Positions 16,180 through 24,856 of a DNA stretch of 64,000 nucleotides are shown here, piece by piece. The stretch comes from CAWDVB01 sp963824105 (GTDB taxonomy: Bacteria; Actinomycetota; Actinomycetes; Propionibacteriales; Nocardioidaceae). A program made the position numbers and the translations under genes. Numbering within the stretch: the first letter of the stretch is position 1; each line of letters starts with the position of its first letter. The notes under the pieces were generated by a model. That model was not told the origin of the DNA, made no database searches, and worked only from the letters and a program-made list of their open reading frames with translations. The stretch is taken from assembly GCA_963824105.1 (NCBI GenBank), contig CAWGNN010000011.1, positions 1 to 64,000 on the forward strand, in the 5' to 3' direction.

Positions 16180-17415
16180 ATGGCGGAGAGCACCGGCATC
16201 CCGACGGTCTGTGAAGTGGACCCCTTTGCACCGATCTACCTGATCGGGGTTGCGGGCCATCCCAACTTCGGCGACGAGGTCGTCACCGCGTCGTGGCTCC
16301 GCTATCTCGCCACTGTCCGCCCGGAGACCGACGTCTGGCTCGACACCCCGAACCCCGGGACCACCTCTCACCTGTTCCTCGGGTTGCATCCCCGTCTGCG
16401 CACCACCAACACGATGTGGCGAGTGGTTCGAGACGCGGGCCGCATGGACCCCGCGGAGGGCGACGCCTATGTGGACCGTGTGGTCACGGAACTCGGGTCA
16501 CCGTTCTACGACCTGGGGCTGGCGCGAGCCCGAGGGGCCGCGTCGGTGCATCTACTGGGAGGTGGATATCTCACCAAGCTGTGGCCCGAGCAGCTACGCA
16601 TGTTGCGGGCCGTGCTCGCACTCCGGGAGGTGAGTGGCGCTCGAGTGGTCGCGACGGGACACGGGCTGGTTCCTGGGGCGGACGATCCACAGACGCGGGA
16701 GGCGGTGGCCGCGTTCGATCACTTCAGCGTCCGCGACCGGGAGAGCGCCGAAGCCACCGGGGCGAAGCTCGGGCTCGACGACGCCTTCCTCGGGCTCGAC
16801 GCCTTCCTGGGAACCGGGGACATCGAGGCTTCCGAGGACGACGTGTGGGTGAACCTGCAAAGCAATCAGTGTGACCAGGCGGTATTCGACAAGGCCGTCG
16901 AGAACGTCCGCGCCCTACTGGGCAGGCCGGAGTTCGCCGGCCGCCGGATCCGGTACGTGGAGGGGATTCCGGGGATCGACCGCCCCGCCTACAGCCGCCT
17001 CTCGGACCTGATCGCCCCCGAAGACTTCCTCTCGTTCCTCCGGCTGTGGGAGGGCGGCCTCCCGGTTCGGCCTGGTCAGCTGTGGGTGACCTCCCGGTTC
17101 CACTTCCATCTGCTGGCGGCCGCGGCCGGCGCCCAGGGGACCGCTGTGGTGGTCCACGACGAGTACTACGGGGTCAAGCATCGGTCGTTGCTGGATGCCG
17201 GGACTGGGTGGTCGGTGGTTTCGGCGACAGCAGCCGGTCTGCCGGCTCCGGGTGCCGCTGAGGACTTCCCGAGCAGGGTCGCCGAGCTGAGCCGAGCCAA
17301 GCGGCAAGAGGCAGCGGCTCTCTATCCGCCGCTGCCTCTCCGGATGGTCGGTCCGCGTCGGGTGCTCGAACGGTCCCGACAGCTCCTCTTCCGAGTGGGC
17401 GCGCATCGCTCCTGA
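16180..17415 (+). CDS. Polysaccharide pyruvyltransferase-family protein
   Basis: The 411-residue protein shows the marks of the polysaccharide pyruvyltransferase family: GHPNFGDEV near the N-terminus, HLLGGGYLTKLWPEQ in the middle and FSVRDRESAEATG. The C-terminal SRFHFHLLAAAAGAQG replaces the usual R-x-H-x3-A motif. The family adds pyruvate ketals to cell-wall or capsule sugars, although some members are only distantly related and of unknown activity. The gene has a good ribosome site (GGAGGAG) and follows a tRNA gene by 55 bases. It stands alone, without other polysaccharide genes. Confidence 0.75.
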   Translation: MAESTGIPTVCEVDPFAPIYLIGVAGHPNFGDEVVTASWLRYLATVRPETDVWLDTPNPGTTSHLFLGLHPRLRTTNTMWRVVRDAGRMDPAEGDAYVDRVVTELGSPFYDLGLARARGAASVHLLGGGYLTKLWPEQLRMLRAVLALREVSGARVVATGHGLVPGADDPQTREAVAAFDHFSVRDRESAEATGAKLGLDDAFLGLDAFLGTGDIEASEDDVWVNLQSNQCDQAVFDKAVENVRALLGRPEFAGRRIRYVEGIPGIDRPAYSRLSDLIAPEDFLSFLRLWEGGLPVRPGQLWVTSRFHFHLLAAAAGAQGTAVVVHDEYYGVKHRSLLDAGTGWSVVSATAAGLPAPGAAEDFPSRVAELSRAKRQEAAALYPPLPLRMVGPRRVLERSRQLLFRVGAHRS

Positions 17416-17664
17416 TCGAGCCATGGGACGCCGGTCGGTTGAGCGCGATCGACGCGGCTGATCTGCCCCAGAGGCCGACGTGGTCCGGCCACGAGTCACA
17501 CCGCCTCCCGCGGTGCGGATCCAGCCGTTGTCAACGGACGGCGAGCGGGCGCACCCACTCGGAACGTCGAGTGCATTGTGGAGATTCTCAGGTGGGTTTG
17601 GACCGTCGGATCCCTCGCGCCCCTTCCGAAAAGTTGTATTTCGCGACAAACTCGCGCCTAGCGA
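17416..17664. other. Intergenic region upstream of the sdh operon
   Basis: No gene is supported here. The right part (from about 17625) is relatively AT-rich and probably holds the promoter of the downstream operon. Confidence 0.4.
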
Positions 17665-17678
17665 GTGACGTGGATCAC
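17665..17678. promoter_or_regulatory. CRP/GlxR-like operator
   Basis: GTGACGTGGATCAC fits the GTGA-N6-TCAC dyad bound by CRP-family regulators in actinobacteria. It lies 10 bases before the start of the gene preceding sdhC. That close position would suit repression or a leader-proximal site. Confidence 0.5.
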
Positions 17679-17688
17679 GGAGGTCGAG

Positions 17689-17964
17689 ATGTCTGCAAAG
17701 GACGCGGTGGCCGCCACGCGGGCGACCCTCACCACCTTGGACGCAGCCGTGCTTCGGCTGCGCGAGGAGTTCGGCGACACCCTGGGAGTGCGCCGTCTCG
17801 CCTCGGATGCGAACAGGCTGCGGGCTGATCTGGACGAGATCGGCGATCCGAAGCCGGGCCACCGGCCGGGAGCGCAGGCTGGCGACGTGATCGAGATCCC
17901 CGACGAGCCGTACGACGAGACCATGTGGCAGGCAGCCGAGTCAGAAGCCCAACGTCCCATGTAA
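17689..17964 (+). CDS. Small conserved protein heading the sdh operon
   Basis: The 91-residue soluble protein has two predicted helices rich in Arg and Leu (residues 5-55), a Pro/Gly linker and an acidic tail with IEIPDEPYDETMW. It resembles the small protein (Rv0250c type) found beside the Sdh1 genes of mycobacteria, from memory and not checked. ATG 17689 has GGAGG five bases upstream. The gene ends 11 bases before sdhC, so it is probably co-transcribed. Function unknown. Confidence 0.7.
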   Translation: MSAKDAVAATRATLTTLDAAVLRLREEFGDTLGVRRLASDANRLRADLDEIGDPKPGHRPGAQAGDVIEIPDEPYDETMWQAAESEAQRPM

Positions 17965-17975
17965 GGAGCCGCCCG

Positions 17976-18764
17976 ATGACGGCAGGCCTGAGTAGTCCTG
18001 GGCGCGCCCAGTCGCTACCGAAGACCCTTCGTCAGGACCGCTGGTGGCTACAGCCAGCGGTCAACTTCGCCATCCTGGCGGCATTCGTCGTCTACGCCAC
18101 CTGGCGCGCCTTCGTGGGGACCCACTACTACTCCTCGCCGTACCTGTCGCCGTTCTACTCGCCCTGCATGGGTGAGCAGTGCGTGGCCGGATCTGCCGAC
18201 TTCGGGCGTCCTTTCGTGTTCTGGCCGTTCTCCCCGGCCCTGCTCATCCTGATCGTGCCGCTGGGCTTCCGGATGACCTGCTACTACTACCGCAAGGCCT
18301 ACTACCGGTCGTTCTGGCTCTCGCCGGCCGCCTGCGCGGTGCCCGAGCCTCACGGCCGTTACACCGGGGAGAGCCGCTTTCCGCTGATCCTGCAGAACCT
18401 GCACCGCTGGTTCCTGATCCTGTCGGCGATCATCGCGGTGGTGCTGACCTACGACATGGTGCTGGCCTTCCGTGACCCGAACGGGTCCTGGGGCCACATG
18501 GGTCTGGGCACGTTGATCTTCATCGCCAACGTCGTCTTCATCTGGGGCTACACGCTCTCCTGCCACTCCTGTCGGCATCTGGTGGGCGGGCGGCTCCGGC
18601 ACTTCTCCAAACACCCCATCCGCTATCGCATGTGGACCTGGGTGTCGCGGCTCAACCCGCACCACCCCAAGTTCGCCTGGCTGTCGCTGTTCTCGGTGGT
18701 CCTGACCGACCTGTACGTCTATCTGCTCTCGACCGGGGCGTTCTCGGATCCGAGGTTCTTCTGA
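17976..18764 (+). CDS. sdhC: Succinate dehydrogenase membrane anchor (Sdh1 type)
   Basis: The 262-residue integral membrane protein has five hydrophobic helices: near residues 23-45, 82-105, 130-158, 170-195 and 225-245. Histidines are well placed for quinone or haem contact (HRW near 140, CHSCRH near 200). The length and helix number match the single-anchor Sdh1-type complex of mycobacteria rather than the two-subunit SdhCD form. It passes electrons from SdhB to menaquinone. Its stop overlaps the sdhA start by one base (TGATG). Confidence 0.85.
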   Translation: MTAGLSSPGRAQSLPKTLRQDRWWLQPAVNFAILAAFVVYATWRAFVGTHYYSSPYLSPFYSPCMGEQCVAGSADFGRPFVFWPFSPALLILIVPLGFRMTCYYYRKAYYRSFWLSPAACAVPEPHGRYTGESRFPLILQNLHRWFLILSAIIAVVLTYDMVLAFRDPNGSWGHMGLGTLIFIANVVFIWGYTLSCHSCRHLVGGRLRHFSKHPIRYRMWTWVSRLNPHHPKFAWLSLFSVVLTDLYVYLLSTGAFSDPRFF

Positions 18765-20653
18765 TGGAGTCCACGAGCGACACCCCCGAGGGCGGCCCGG
18801 CAAGCTACGAGACCCACGACTTCGACGTGGTGATCATCGGTGCCGGTGGCGCCGGGCTGCGCGCCGCGATCGCCGCTCACGACGCCGGGGCCAAGGTGGC
18901 CGTGGTGTGCAAGTCCCTGCTCGGCAAGGCACACACAGTGATGGCCGAAGGCGGCATCGCGGCGTCGATGGGCAACGTCTACCCCGAGGACAACTGGCAG
19001 GTGCACTTCCGCGACACCATGCGCGGCGGCAAGATGCTCAACAACTGGCGGATGGCGCAACTGCACGCTCAGGAGGCTCCGGAGCGGGTCCTGGAGCTGG
19101 AGGACTGGGGCGCGCTGTTCGACCGCACCGCCGACGGGCTGATCTCACAGCGCGACTTCGGGGGACACCGGTACGCCAGGCTGGCCCACGTCGGCGACCG
19201 CACCGGCCTGGAGATGATCCGCACGCTGCAGCAGAAGCTCGTCGCCCTGGGCGTCGAGGTGTTCATGGAGTGCACGGTCACCGACATCTTCACCGAGAGA
19301 GTCTCCTCGGAGTCGGCCGGCTCCACCGACCGCTCCCGGAGCGTGGGTGCCTCCGGATCCGCAGGTCGCAGAGTTACCGGCGCCTTCGCCTACTGGCGCG
19401 AGTCGGGTCGGTTCGTGCTGTTCAACGCCCCTTCGATCGTGCTTGCGACCGGGGGGATCGGGAAGTCCTACCAGGTGACCTCGAACTCTTGGGAGTACAC
19501 CGGGGACGGCCATGCACTTGCCATGCGCAGTGGGGCCAGCCTGATCAACATGGAGTTCGTGCAGTTCCACCCGACCGGCATGGTCTGGCCTCCTTCGGTC
19601 AAGGGGCTCCTGGTCACCGAGTCGGTGCGCGGTGACGGCGGCGTGCTGAAGAACTCCGACGGCGAACGCTTCATGTTCAACTACATCCCCGAGTTCTTCC
19701 GGGCCGAGACGGCCGACACGATCGAAGAGGCCGACGCCTGGTACGACGACAAGGTCAACAACAGGCGCCCGCCGGAGCTGCTGCCCCGCGACGAGGTCGC
19801 CCGGGCGATCAACGCCGAGATCAAAGCAGGTCGCGGGTCGCCGCACGGTGGGGTGTTCTTGGACATCGCCTCGCGGCGCAGCCCGGAGGTCATCCAGCGT
19901 CGGCTGCCCTCGATGTATCACCAGTTCAAGGAGCTCGCCGACGTCGACATCACCGTGGAGCCGATGGAGGTCGGTCCGACCTGCCACTACGTGATGGGCG
20001 GGGTGGAGGTCGACGCGGAGACCGAGCAGAGCATCGTGGACGGGCTGTTCGCCGCAGGCGAGGTGGCCGGGGGCATGCACGGGTCCAATCGGCTCGGCGG
20101 CAACTCCCTGTCGGATCTGCTGGTGTTCGGCCGCAGGGCGGGCCACAACGCGGCGTATCGCTCCATGAGGATGCGCGGGCAGCAGTCGCATCCGAGTGAC
20201 GAGGAGGTGCGGGCCGCCGCGAAGCGTGCGCTGGCACCGTTCGACGGCGAGGGCGAGGAGAACCCCTACACCCTCCAGCACGACCTGCAGGCGATGATGC
20301 AGCGGCTGGTCGGCATCATTCGCACGGCTGACGAGCTCCAGGATTCGCTGCGCGAGATCGAGACACTCAAGCAACGGGCCAAGAAGGTGAGCGTCGAGGG
20401 CCACCGGCAGTACAACCCCGGCTGGCACCTGGCGCTGGACCTCACCAACATGTTGATCGTCTCCGAGTGCATCGCCAGGGCCGCACTGGAGCGGGAGGAG
20501 TCCCGCGGAGGTCACACCCGAGACGACTTCCCGACCGCGAGTCCGGCGTGGGGCGCGAAGAACCTTGCACTGACCCTGGACGGCGAGACGGTGCAGTTGC
20601 GGCAGCAGCCGCTCCCGGTGATGCCCGATGACCTGAAGCCGCTCTTCGACTGA
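18764..20653 (+). CDS. sdhA: Succinate dehydrogenase flavoprotein subunit
   Basis: The 629-residue FAD subunit oxidises succinate to fumarate. The Rossmann motif GAGGAG is at 26-31. H57 in the segment GKAHTVMAEGG is the residue that carries covalent FAD in this family. QFHPTG, HGGVFLD and GSNRLGGNSLSD form the dicarboxylate site. An unusual Ser-rich insert of about 20 residues lies near 185-205, after FTERV. The ATG at 18764 is fixed by overlap with sdhC; a 44-residue longer frame would run back into sdhC and is not used. Confidence 0.94.
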   Translation: MESTSDTPEGGPASYETHDFDVVIIGAGGAGLRAAIAAHDAGAKVAVVCKSLLGKAHTVMAEGGIAASMGNVYPEDNWQVHFRDTMRGGKMLNNWRMAQLHAQEAPERVLELEDWGALFDRTADGLISQRDFGGHRYARLAHVGDRTGLEMIRTLQQKLVALGVEVFMECTVTDIFTERVSSESAGSTDRSRSVGASGSAGRRVTGAFAYWRESGRFVLFNAPSIVLATGGIGKSYQVTSNSWEYTGDGHALAMRSGASLINMEFVQFHPTGMVWPPSVKGLLVTESVRGDGGVLKNSDGERFMFNYIPEFFRAETADTIEEADAWYDDKVNNRRPPELLPRDEVARAINAEIKAGRGSPHGGVFLDIASRRSPEVIQRRLPSMYHQFKELADVDITVEPMEVGPTCHYVMGGVEVDAETEQSIVDGLFAAGEVAGGMHGSNRLGGNSLSDLLVFGRRAGHNAAYRSMRMRGQQSHPSDEEVRAAAKRALAPFDGEGEENPYTLQHDLQAMMQRLVGIIRTADELQDSLREIETLKQRAKKVSVEGHRQYNPGWHLALDLTNMLIVSECIARAALEREESRGGHTRDDFPTASPAWGAKNLALTLDGETVQLRQQPLPVMPDDLKPLFD

Positions 20654-20665
20654 ACGAGGGATGAG

Positions 20666-21430
20666 ATGACCTACGACCTGAGCATGCGGGTGTGGCGGGG
20701 CGACGCCTCGGGTGGCTCGCTGGGCGACTACACCGTCGGGGTGGAGGAGGGCGAGGTCGTGCTCGACGCGATCCACCGCCTTCAGGCGACCCAGGCCAAC
20801 GACCTCGCGGTCCGGTGGAACTGCAAGGCGGGCAAGTGCGGGTCCTGCAGTGCCGAGGTCAACGGGCGACCGCGGCTGATGTGCATGACCCGGCTCTCGG
20901 ACTTCGACCGGTCGGAGACCATCACGGTCACCCCGATGCGGACCTTCCCCGTGATCCGTGACCTGGTCACCGACGTGTCCTTCAACTATGAGAAGGCCAG
21001 GCAGCTGCCCGCTTTCGCGCCATCGCCGCGGGCGGAGGGCGAGAAGCGGCGGATGATGCAGCAGGACGTGGAGCGCGGACAAGAGTTCCGCAAGTGCATC
21101 GAGTGCTTCCTGTGCCAGAACGTCTGCCACGTCGTTCGTGACCACGAGGACAACAAGGAGGCCTACGCCGGCCCGCGGTTCTTCCTCCGCTACGCCGAGC
21201 TCGACATGCACCCGCTGGACACCCACGATCGGCGGTCGCTGGCGCAGGGGGCGGCGGGGCTCGGCATGTGCAACATCACCAAGTGCTGCACCGAGGTGTG
21301 CCCCGAAGGGATCACGATCACCGACAACGCGATCATCCCGATGAAGGAGCGGGTGGTCGACCGGAAGTACGACCCGGTCGTCTGGCTCGGCTCCAAGATC
21401 TTCCGCCGCGACACCCGCGAGGAGGTCTAG
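20666..21430 (+). CDS. sdhB: Succinate dehydrogenase iron-sulfur subunit
   Basis: The 254-residue protein relays electrons from FAD to the membrane anchor. Cysteines C53, C58, C61 and C73 (CKAGKCGSC) bind the [2Fe-2S] centre. CIECFLCQNVC (144-154) and CNITKCCTEVCPEG (202-212) supply the [4Fe-4S] and [3Fe-4S] centres. The extra Cys in KCC and the long middle region are typical of the Sdh1/fumarate-reductase-like branch. It is the last gene of the operon and is followed by a terminator hairpin. Confidence 0.95.
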   Translation: MTYDLSMRVWRGDASGGSLGDYTVGVEEGEVVLDAIHRLQATQANDLAVRWNCKAGKCGSCSAEVNGRPRLMCMTRLSDFDRSETITVTPMRTFPVIRDLVTDVSFNYEKARQLPAFAPSPRAEGEKRRMMQQDVERGQEFRKCIECFLCQNVCHVVRDHEDNKEAYAGPRFFLRYAELDMHPLDTHDRRSLAQGAAGLGMCNITKCCTEVCPEGITITDNAIIPMKERVVDRKYDPVVWLGSKIFRRDTREEV

Positions 21431-21446
21431 CGAGCGTCCCCTGCTC

Positions 21447-21471
21447 GACTGCCACCGATGCGGTGGCAGTC
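21447..21471. terminator. Terminator after sdhB
   Basis: A perfect 11-base stem (GACTGCCACCG with CGGTGGCAGTC) closes a three-base ATG loop. It starts 16 bases after the sdhB stop. Confidence 0.65.
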
Positions 21472-21542
21472 TGGTGGTTCAGCTGGCTGGAGCCGGGGGC
21501 GGCGGGCCGACGCTACCTCGCCCCAGCGGGGTAGGTGAGGGC

Positions 21543-22103
21543 TCAGTAGCGGAAGCGGCCGCGGAACTTCTTGGTGTCCGACGAGTAGGTCGTGCCGTCC
21601 GTTCCGGCGCTATAGATCGTGGCGGTCTCGGCGATGAACTTCCCGGCCGATCGGGGGACACACCGGTGTGGGATGTCGACGAAGATCTTGCCCTTGCTCC
21701 AGCGCATCGTGGGATGGAGCTTGCAGTCGCGATAGTCGTTACCGGTAGGGCCGTAGTTGTCGTCGACGCTGGACCAGCCCGGCTGCTGTGCGTAGGTCCA
21801 GAGGTCGAGGTACTGACCGGCCGCCGATCCCTGCCAGTGCAGGTGGAAGGCCTGCACATAGGTGGCGTTCCTCACCAGGCGTTTCACCTTGAAGATGAGC
21901 CGCGTCCTCCTGGCGTGGTCGACGATTCGCACGCGATACAGATCGATGGTCTTCTTCGCGGTGACCCCGATGGTGGTATCACTTTCGAGCTGGACGTCGC
22001 CGTGCGCGTCGGTCCAGGTGTGGGAGTAGGCGGCCTGCGCGGGAGGAGTCGCTGCGAGCATGGCGACAAGCGCGGCCGCGCCGATCAGGCTGAACTTCTT
22101 CAT
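21543..22103 (-). CDS. Secreted protein of unknown function
   Basis: The 186-residue product begins MKKFSLIGAAALVAMLAA and has a typical signal peptide ending near AQA-AYS (about residue 24). The mature domain, about 160 residues, is beta-rich, with many Tyr, Trp and basic residues and a short cysteine pair (DCKLH and HRCVPR). The ATG at 22103 is chosen because the longer frame from 22148 adds 15 residues before the signal peptide. It stands alone. No family was recognised. Confidence 0.7.
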   Translation of the reverse strand: MKKFSLIGAAALVAMLAATPPAQAAYSHTWTDAHGDVQLESDTTIGVTAKKTIDLYRVRIVDHARRTRLIFKVKRLVRNATYVQAFHLHWQGSAAGQYLDLWTYAQQPGWSSVDDNYGPTGNDYRDCKLHPTMRWSKGKIFVDIPHRCVPRSAGKFIAETATIYSAGTDGTTYSSDTKKFRGRFRY

Positions 22104-22210
22104 AGGAGACCCCCGAGAAGCGTCAAGTGTCCCCATGGAACCCCTCATCCTGGCGAATTGGCAAGCGCCGGGTGCCCGCGAGGCTTCACGGGCTGTCCGG
22201 GCGGCTGCCG

Positions 22211-22216
22211 TAGCGT
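22211..22216 (+). promoter_or_regulatory. -10 box of methylase gene, leaderless
   Basis: TAGCGT ends six bases before GTG 22223, identical in box and spacing to the DEAD helicase promoter. Confidence 0.6.
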
Positions 22217-22222
22217 GAACGG

Positions 22223-23302
22223 GTGATCAAGTACCTCGGCTCCAAGCGCACGCTGGTGCCGGTGCTTGCCTCGATGATCACCGCCGTCGAGGCCAGGTCG
22301 GCCGTCGATCTGTTCACCGGTACGACGAGGGTCGCCCAGGAGCTGAAGCGGCGCGGGGTGCAGGTCACCGCCACGGATCTGGCCACGTACAGCGAGATCC
22401 TGGGGCAGTGCTACATCAGCACCGATGCCGCGCGCGTCGATGCGGCGGCTCTCGGGGAGGTCATCACCGAGCTCAACGCGATCCCGGGGAGACCGGGGTA
22501 CTTCACCGAGACGTTCTGCGAGGCTTCGCGCTTCTTCCATCCCAAGAACGGTGCTCGGGTCGACGCGATCCGAGTGCACCTCGAGACGGAGTACCGCGAC
22601 TCGCCGCTCTTCCCGATCCTGCTGACCAGCCTGATGCTTGCCGCCGACCGGGTGGACTCCACCACCGGGGTGCAGATGGCCTACCTGAAGCAGTGGGCGC
22701 CCAGGGCGCTGCAGGAGCTCGAGCTCCGGCCACCCGAGCTGATCGCGGGGGAGGGCACCACGATGCGGGGGGATGCGTCGGAGCTGATCGGCAGGCTCGA
22801 CCCGACCGATGTGATGTATCTCGACCCGCCGTACAACCAGCACCGCTACTTCACCAACTATCACGTCTGGGAGACGTTGGTCCGCTGGGACTCCCCCCAG
22901 CACTACGGGGTCGCCTGCAAGCGGACGGACAGCCGGGACGAGACCACCAAGTCGGCGTTCAACCTCAAGCGGCAGATGCCATCGGCCCTGCGCGAGGTCA
23001 TCCTCGGAGCCAAGGCGGATGTCCTGCTGCTGTCCTACAACGACGAGTCCTGGGTGGAGCCGGAGGTGCTGGCCGGGATGCTGAGCGATGCCGGCCACGA
23101 GACCGTCCGCATGCTCGCCTTCGACAGCAAGCGGTACGTCGGGGCGCAGATCGGCATCTTCAACCCGGCGGGGGAGAAGGTCGGGAAGGTCGCCCGGCTG
23201 CGCAACCAGGAGTTGGTCTTCGTTGCGGGGCCGCGGGAGAGGGTTGAGGCCGCGGTCGCGGCTGCGCAGCTCACTCGCTCGCCGGCGCCCACCTCCTTCT
23301 GA
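22223..23302 (+). CDS. D12-class DNA adenine N6-methyltransferase
   Basis: The 359-residue enzyme would transfer methyl groups from S-adenosylmethionine to adenine in a specific DNA sequence. It has the N-terminal YLGSKRTL motif, SAM-binding DLFTGTTRVA (29-38) and catalytic DPPYNQHRY (201-209), in the order of the Dam/D12 class. No restriction endonuclease or specificity gene adjoins it, so it is an orphan or epigenetic methylase, or a relic of a restriction system. The recognition site cannot be predicted. The start is GTG with a leaderless promoter. Confidence 0.88.
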   Translation: MIKYLGSKRTLVPVLASMITAVEARSAVDLFTGTTRVAQELKRRGVQVTATDLATYSEILGQCYISTDAARVDAAALGEVITELNAIPGRPGYFTETFCEASRFFHPKNGARVDAIRVHLETEYRDSPLFPILLTSLMLAADRVDSTTGVQMAYLKQWAPRALQELELRPPELIAGEGTTMRGDASELIGRLDPTDVMYLDPPYNQHRYFTNYHVWETLVRWDSPQHYGVACKRTDSRDETTKSAFNLKRQMPSALREVILGAKADVLLLSYNDESWVEPEVLAGMLSDAGHETVRMLAFDSKRYVGAQIGIFNPAGEKVGKVARLRNQELVFVAGPRERVEAAVAAAQLTRSPAPTSF

Positions 23303-23418
23303 GCCACCCCTTCCTGCCGATTGCCCGATTCGCCTTCGTTCGCCTCAGGAGTATCGGCGAGCTCCCGATTGGTCCCAGCGCCCCTTACTCGCATCTCGGC
23401 ACGCACTCGGGAGGTCGC

Positions 23419-24849
23419 GTGACCACCACCATCCTGACCCCAGAAGACCGGCACTTCGCCCTTCGGTTCAGCGGAGGACTGACCCCGTCGCTGGCTGCCG
23501 ACGTGCGCGCCGACGGGGGTGGGCGTCGGTGGTTCCTGCGGCAACTGCACCCCGCCAAGATCGCTGATGCCCCGGGGGATGAGGTTGACCGGTGGTTTCC
23601 GGCCGCACACTTCACACCGCAGCAGATCTTCGATCGGCAGGTCAACGGCCGGGAGAGCTCCTGGGAGGTGATGAACGACCTGAGCCGCTGGACCGTGCTG
23701 CGGCGGGTGCGCAGCAACCGTCAGCTCCGTGAGCTCATGGTCGACTTCTGGTCGAACCTGGTGAACGTGCCGCTGCGGAACGATCAGGCGGTCTTCTTCC
23801 GGGTCTCCTACGACCAGATGATCCGCAAGCACGCGCTGCGAGACTTCGCTTCGATCCTGCAGGGTGCGGCCGAGCACCCAGCGATGGGGCTCTACCTCAA
23901 CAATGCGGTCTCCTCCAAGGCCAACCCCAACGAGAACCTCGGCCGCGAGCTGATGGAGCTGCACACGGTCGGCGTCGGCTACCACACCGAGCCCGACGTC
24001 AAGGCGGCCGCGAAGCTGCTGACCGGGTACCGAGTCCGGTTTGGATCAAGCCTCGGTCCCTTCTACGACACCTCCTGGCACTACACCGGGCCGCTCACGA
24101 TCCTCGGGTGGAGCAACCCGAACGCCGACAGCGACGGCCGCGCGGCCACGCGTTCGTTCCTGCGCTATCTCGCCCACCACCCCCAGACAGCGCATCGGAT
24201 CGCGACCAGGCTCTGTCAACGGTTCGTCAGCGACGAGCCGTCCGCCGATCTGGTGGCGACGGTCGCGCAGGCGTACCTGGACCACGGGACCGCCGTGAAG
24301 CCCACGCTGCTCGCCATGGTGGATCACCCCGAGTTCCTCGCGTCGAAGGGAGCGAAGGTCCGTACGCCGATGGAGGACTACATCGCGACGGTGCGGGCGC
24401 TCGGTCTGAAGTTCCAGCGGCCGCGGGACGGCAACTCCTTCGTCAAGGCCTACCTGTGGCAGTACATGGCCCTGGGCGATGCGCCCTACGAGTGGCCGTC
24501 TCCCGACGGCTATCCCGAGGTGTCCTCAGGGTGGGCCACCGCCGGCCGGGTCCTCCAGAGCCTCGACGTGCACCGGACGCTGGCCGGGGCCTGGTGGCCG
24601 ACGAGCCGGGTCACCTACCGCGACCCGACGAAGTGGCTTCCGCCGCTTCCCTCTCGGCTGGGTCACGTCATCGACCACATGAGTCGCGAGCTGCTCGGGA
24701 GGGGGGCCACCAGCGCGATCAAGCAGGGTGTGGCTCTGTCGATCGGCATGGATCCGAGCCGACGGGTGACCAGCGGTGACCTGTGGGATGGGCGGGTCCG
24801 CACGCTGGTGGCTTCGCTGCTTGACTCCCCGACCCACGCCTACCGATGA
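23419..24849 (+). CDS. DUF1800 family protein
   Basis: The 476-residue protein of the DUF1800 family shows characteristic segments: DRQVNGRESSWEVMNDLSRW, LRELMVDFWSNLVNVP, NENLGRELMELHTVGV and KAAAKLLTGYRVRF. DUF1800 genes are regularly paired with DUF1501 genes, as here. Their biochemical role is not established. A classical signal peptide is not evident, so export could depend on the Tat-exported partner. GTG 23419 has GGGAGG upstream. Confidence 0.85.
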   Translation: MTTTILTPEDRHFALRFSGGLTPSLAADVRADGGGRRWFLRQLHPAKIADAPGDEVDRWFPAAHFTPQQIFDRQVNGRESSWEVMNDLSRWTVLRRVRSNRQLRELMVDFWSNLVNVPLRNDQAVFFRVSYDQMIRKHALRDFASILQGAAEHPAMGLYLNNAVSSKANPNENLGRELMELHTVGVGYHTEPDVKAAAKLLTGYRVRFGSSLGPFYDTSWHYTGPLTILGWSNPNADSDGRAATRSFLRYLAHHPQTAHRIATRLCQRFVSDEPSADLVATVAQAYLDHGTAVKPTLLAMVDHPEFLASKGAKVRTPMEDYIATVRALGLKFQRPRDGNSFVKAYLWQYMALGDAPYEWPSPDGYPEVSSGWATAGRVLQSLDVHRTLAGAWWPTSRVTYRDPTKWLPPLPSRLGHVIDHMSRELLGRGATSAIKQGVALSIGMDPSRRVTSGDLWDGRVRTLVASLLDSPTHAYR

Positions 24850-24856
24850 GGGCCCG

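Noticed and set aside
19145..21226. 693-residue minus-strand frame opposite sdhA and sdhB
   Set aside because: It lies fully antisense to two genes with intact cofactor motifs and shows no domain of its own.
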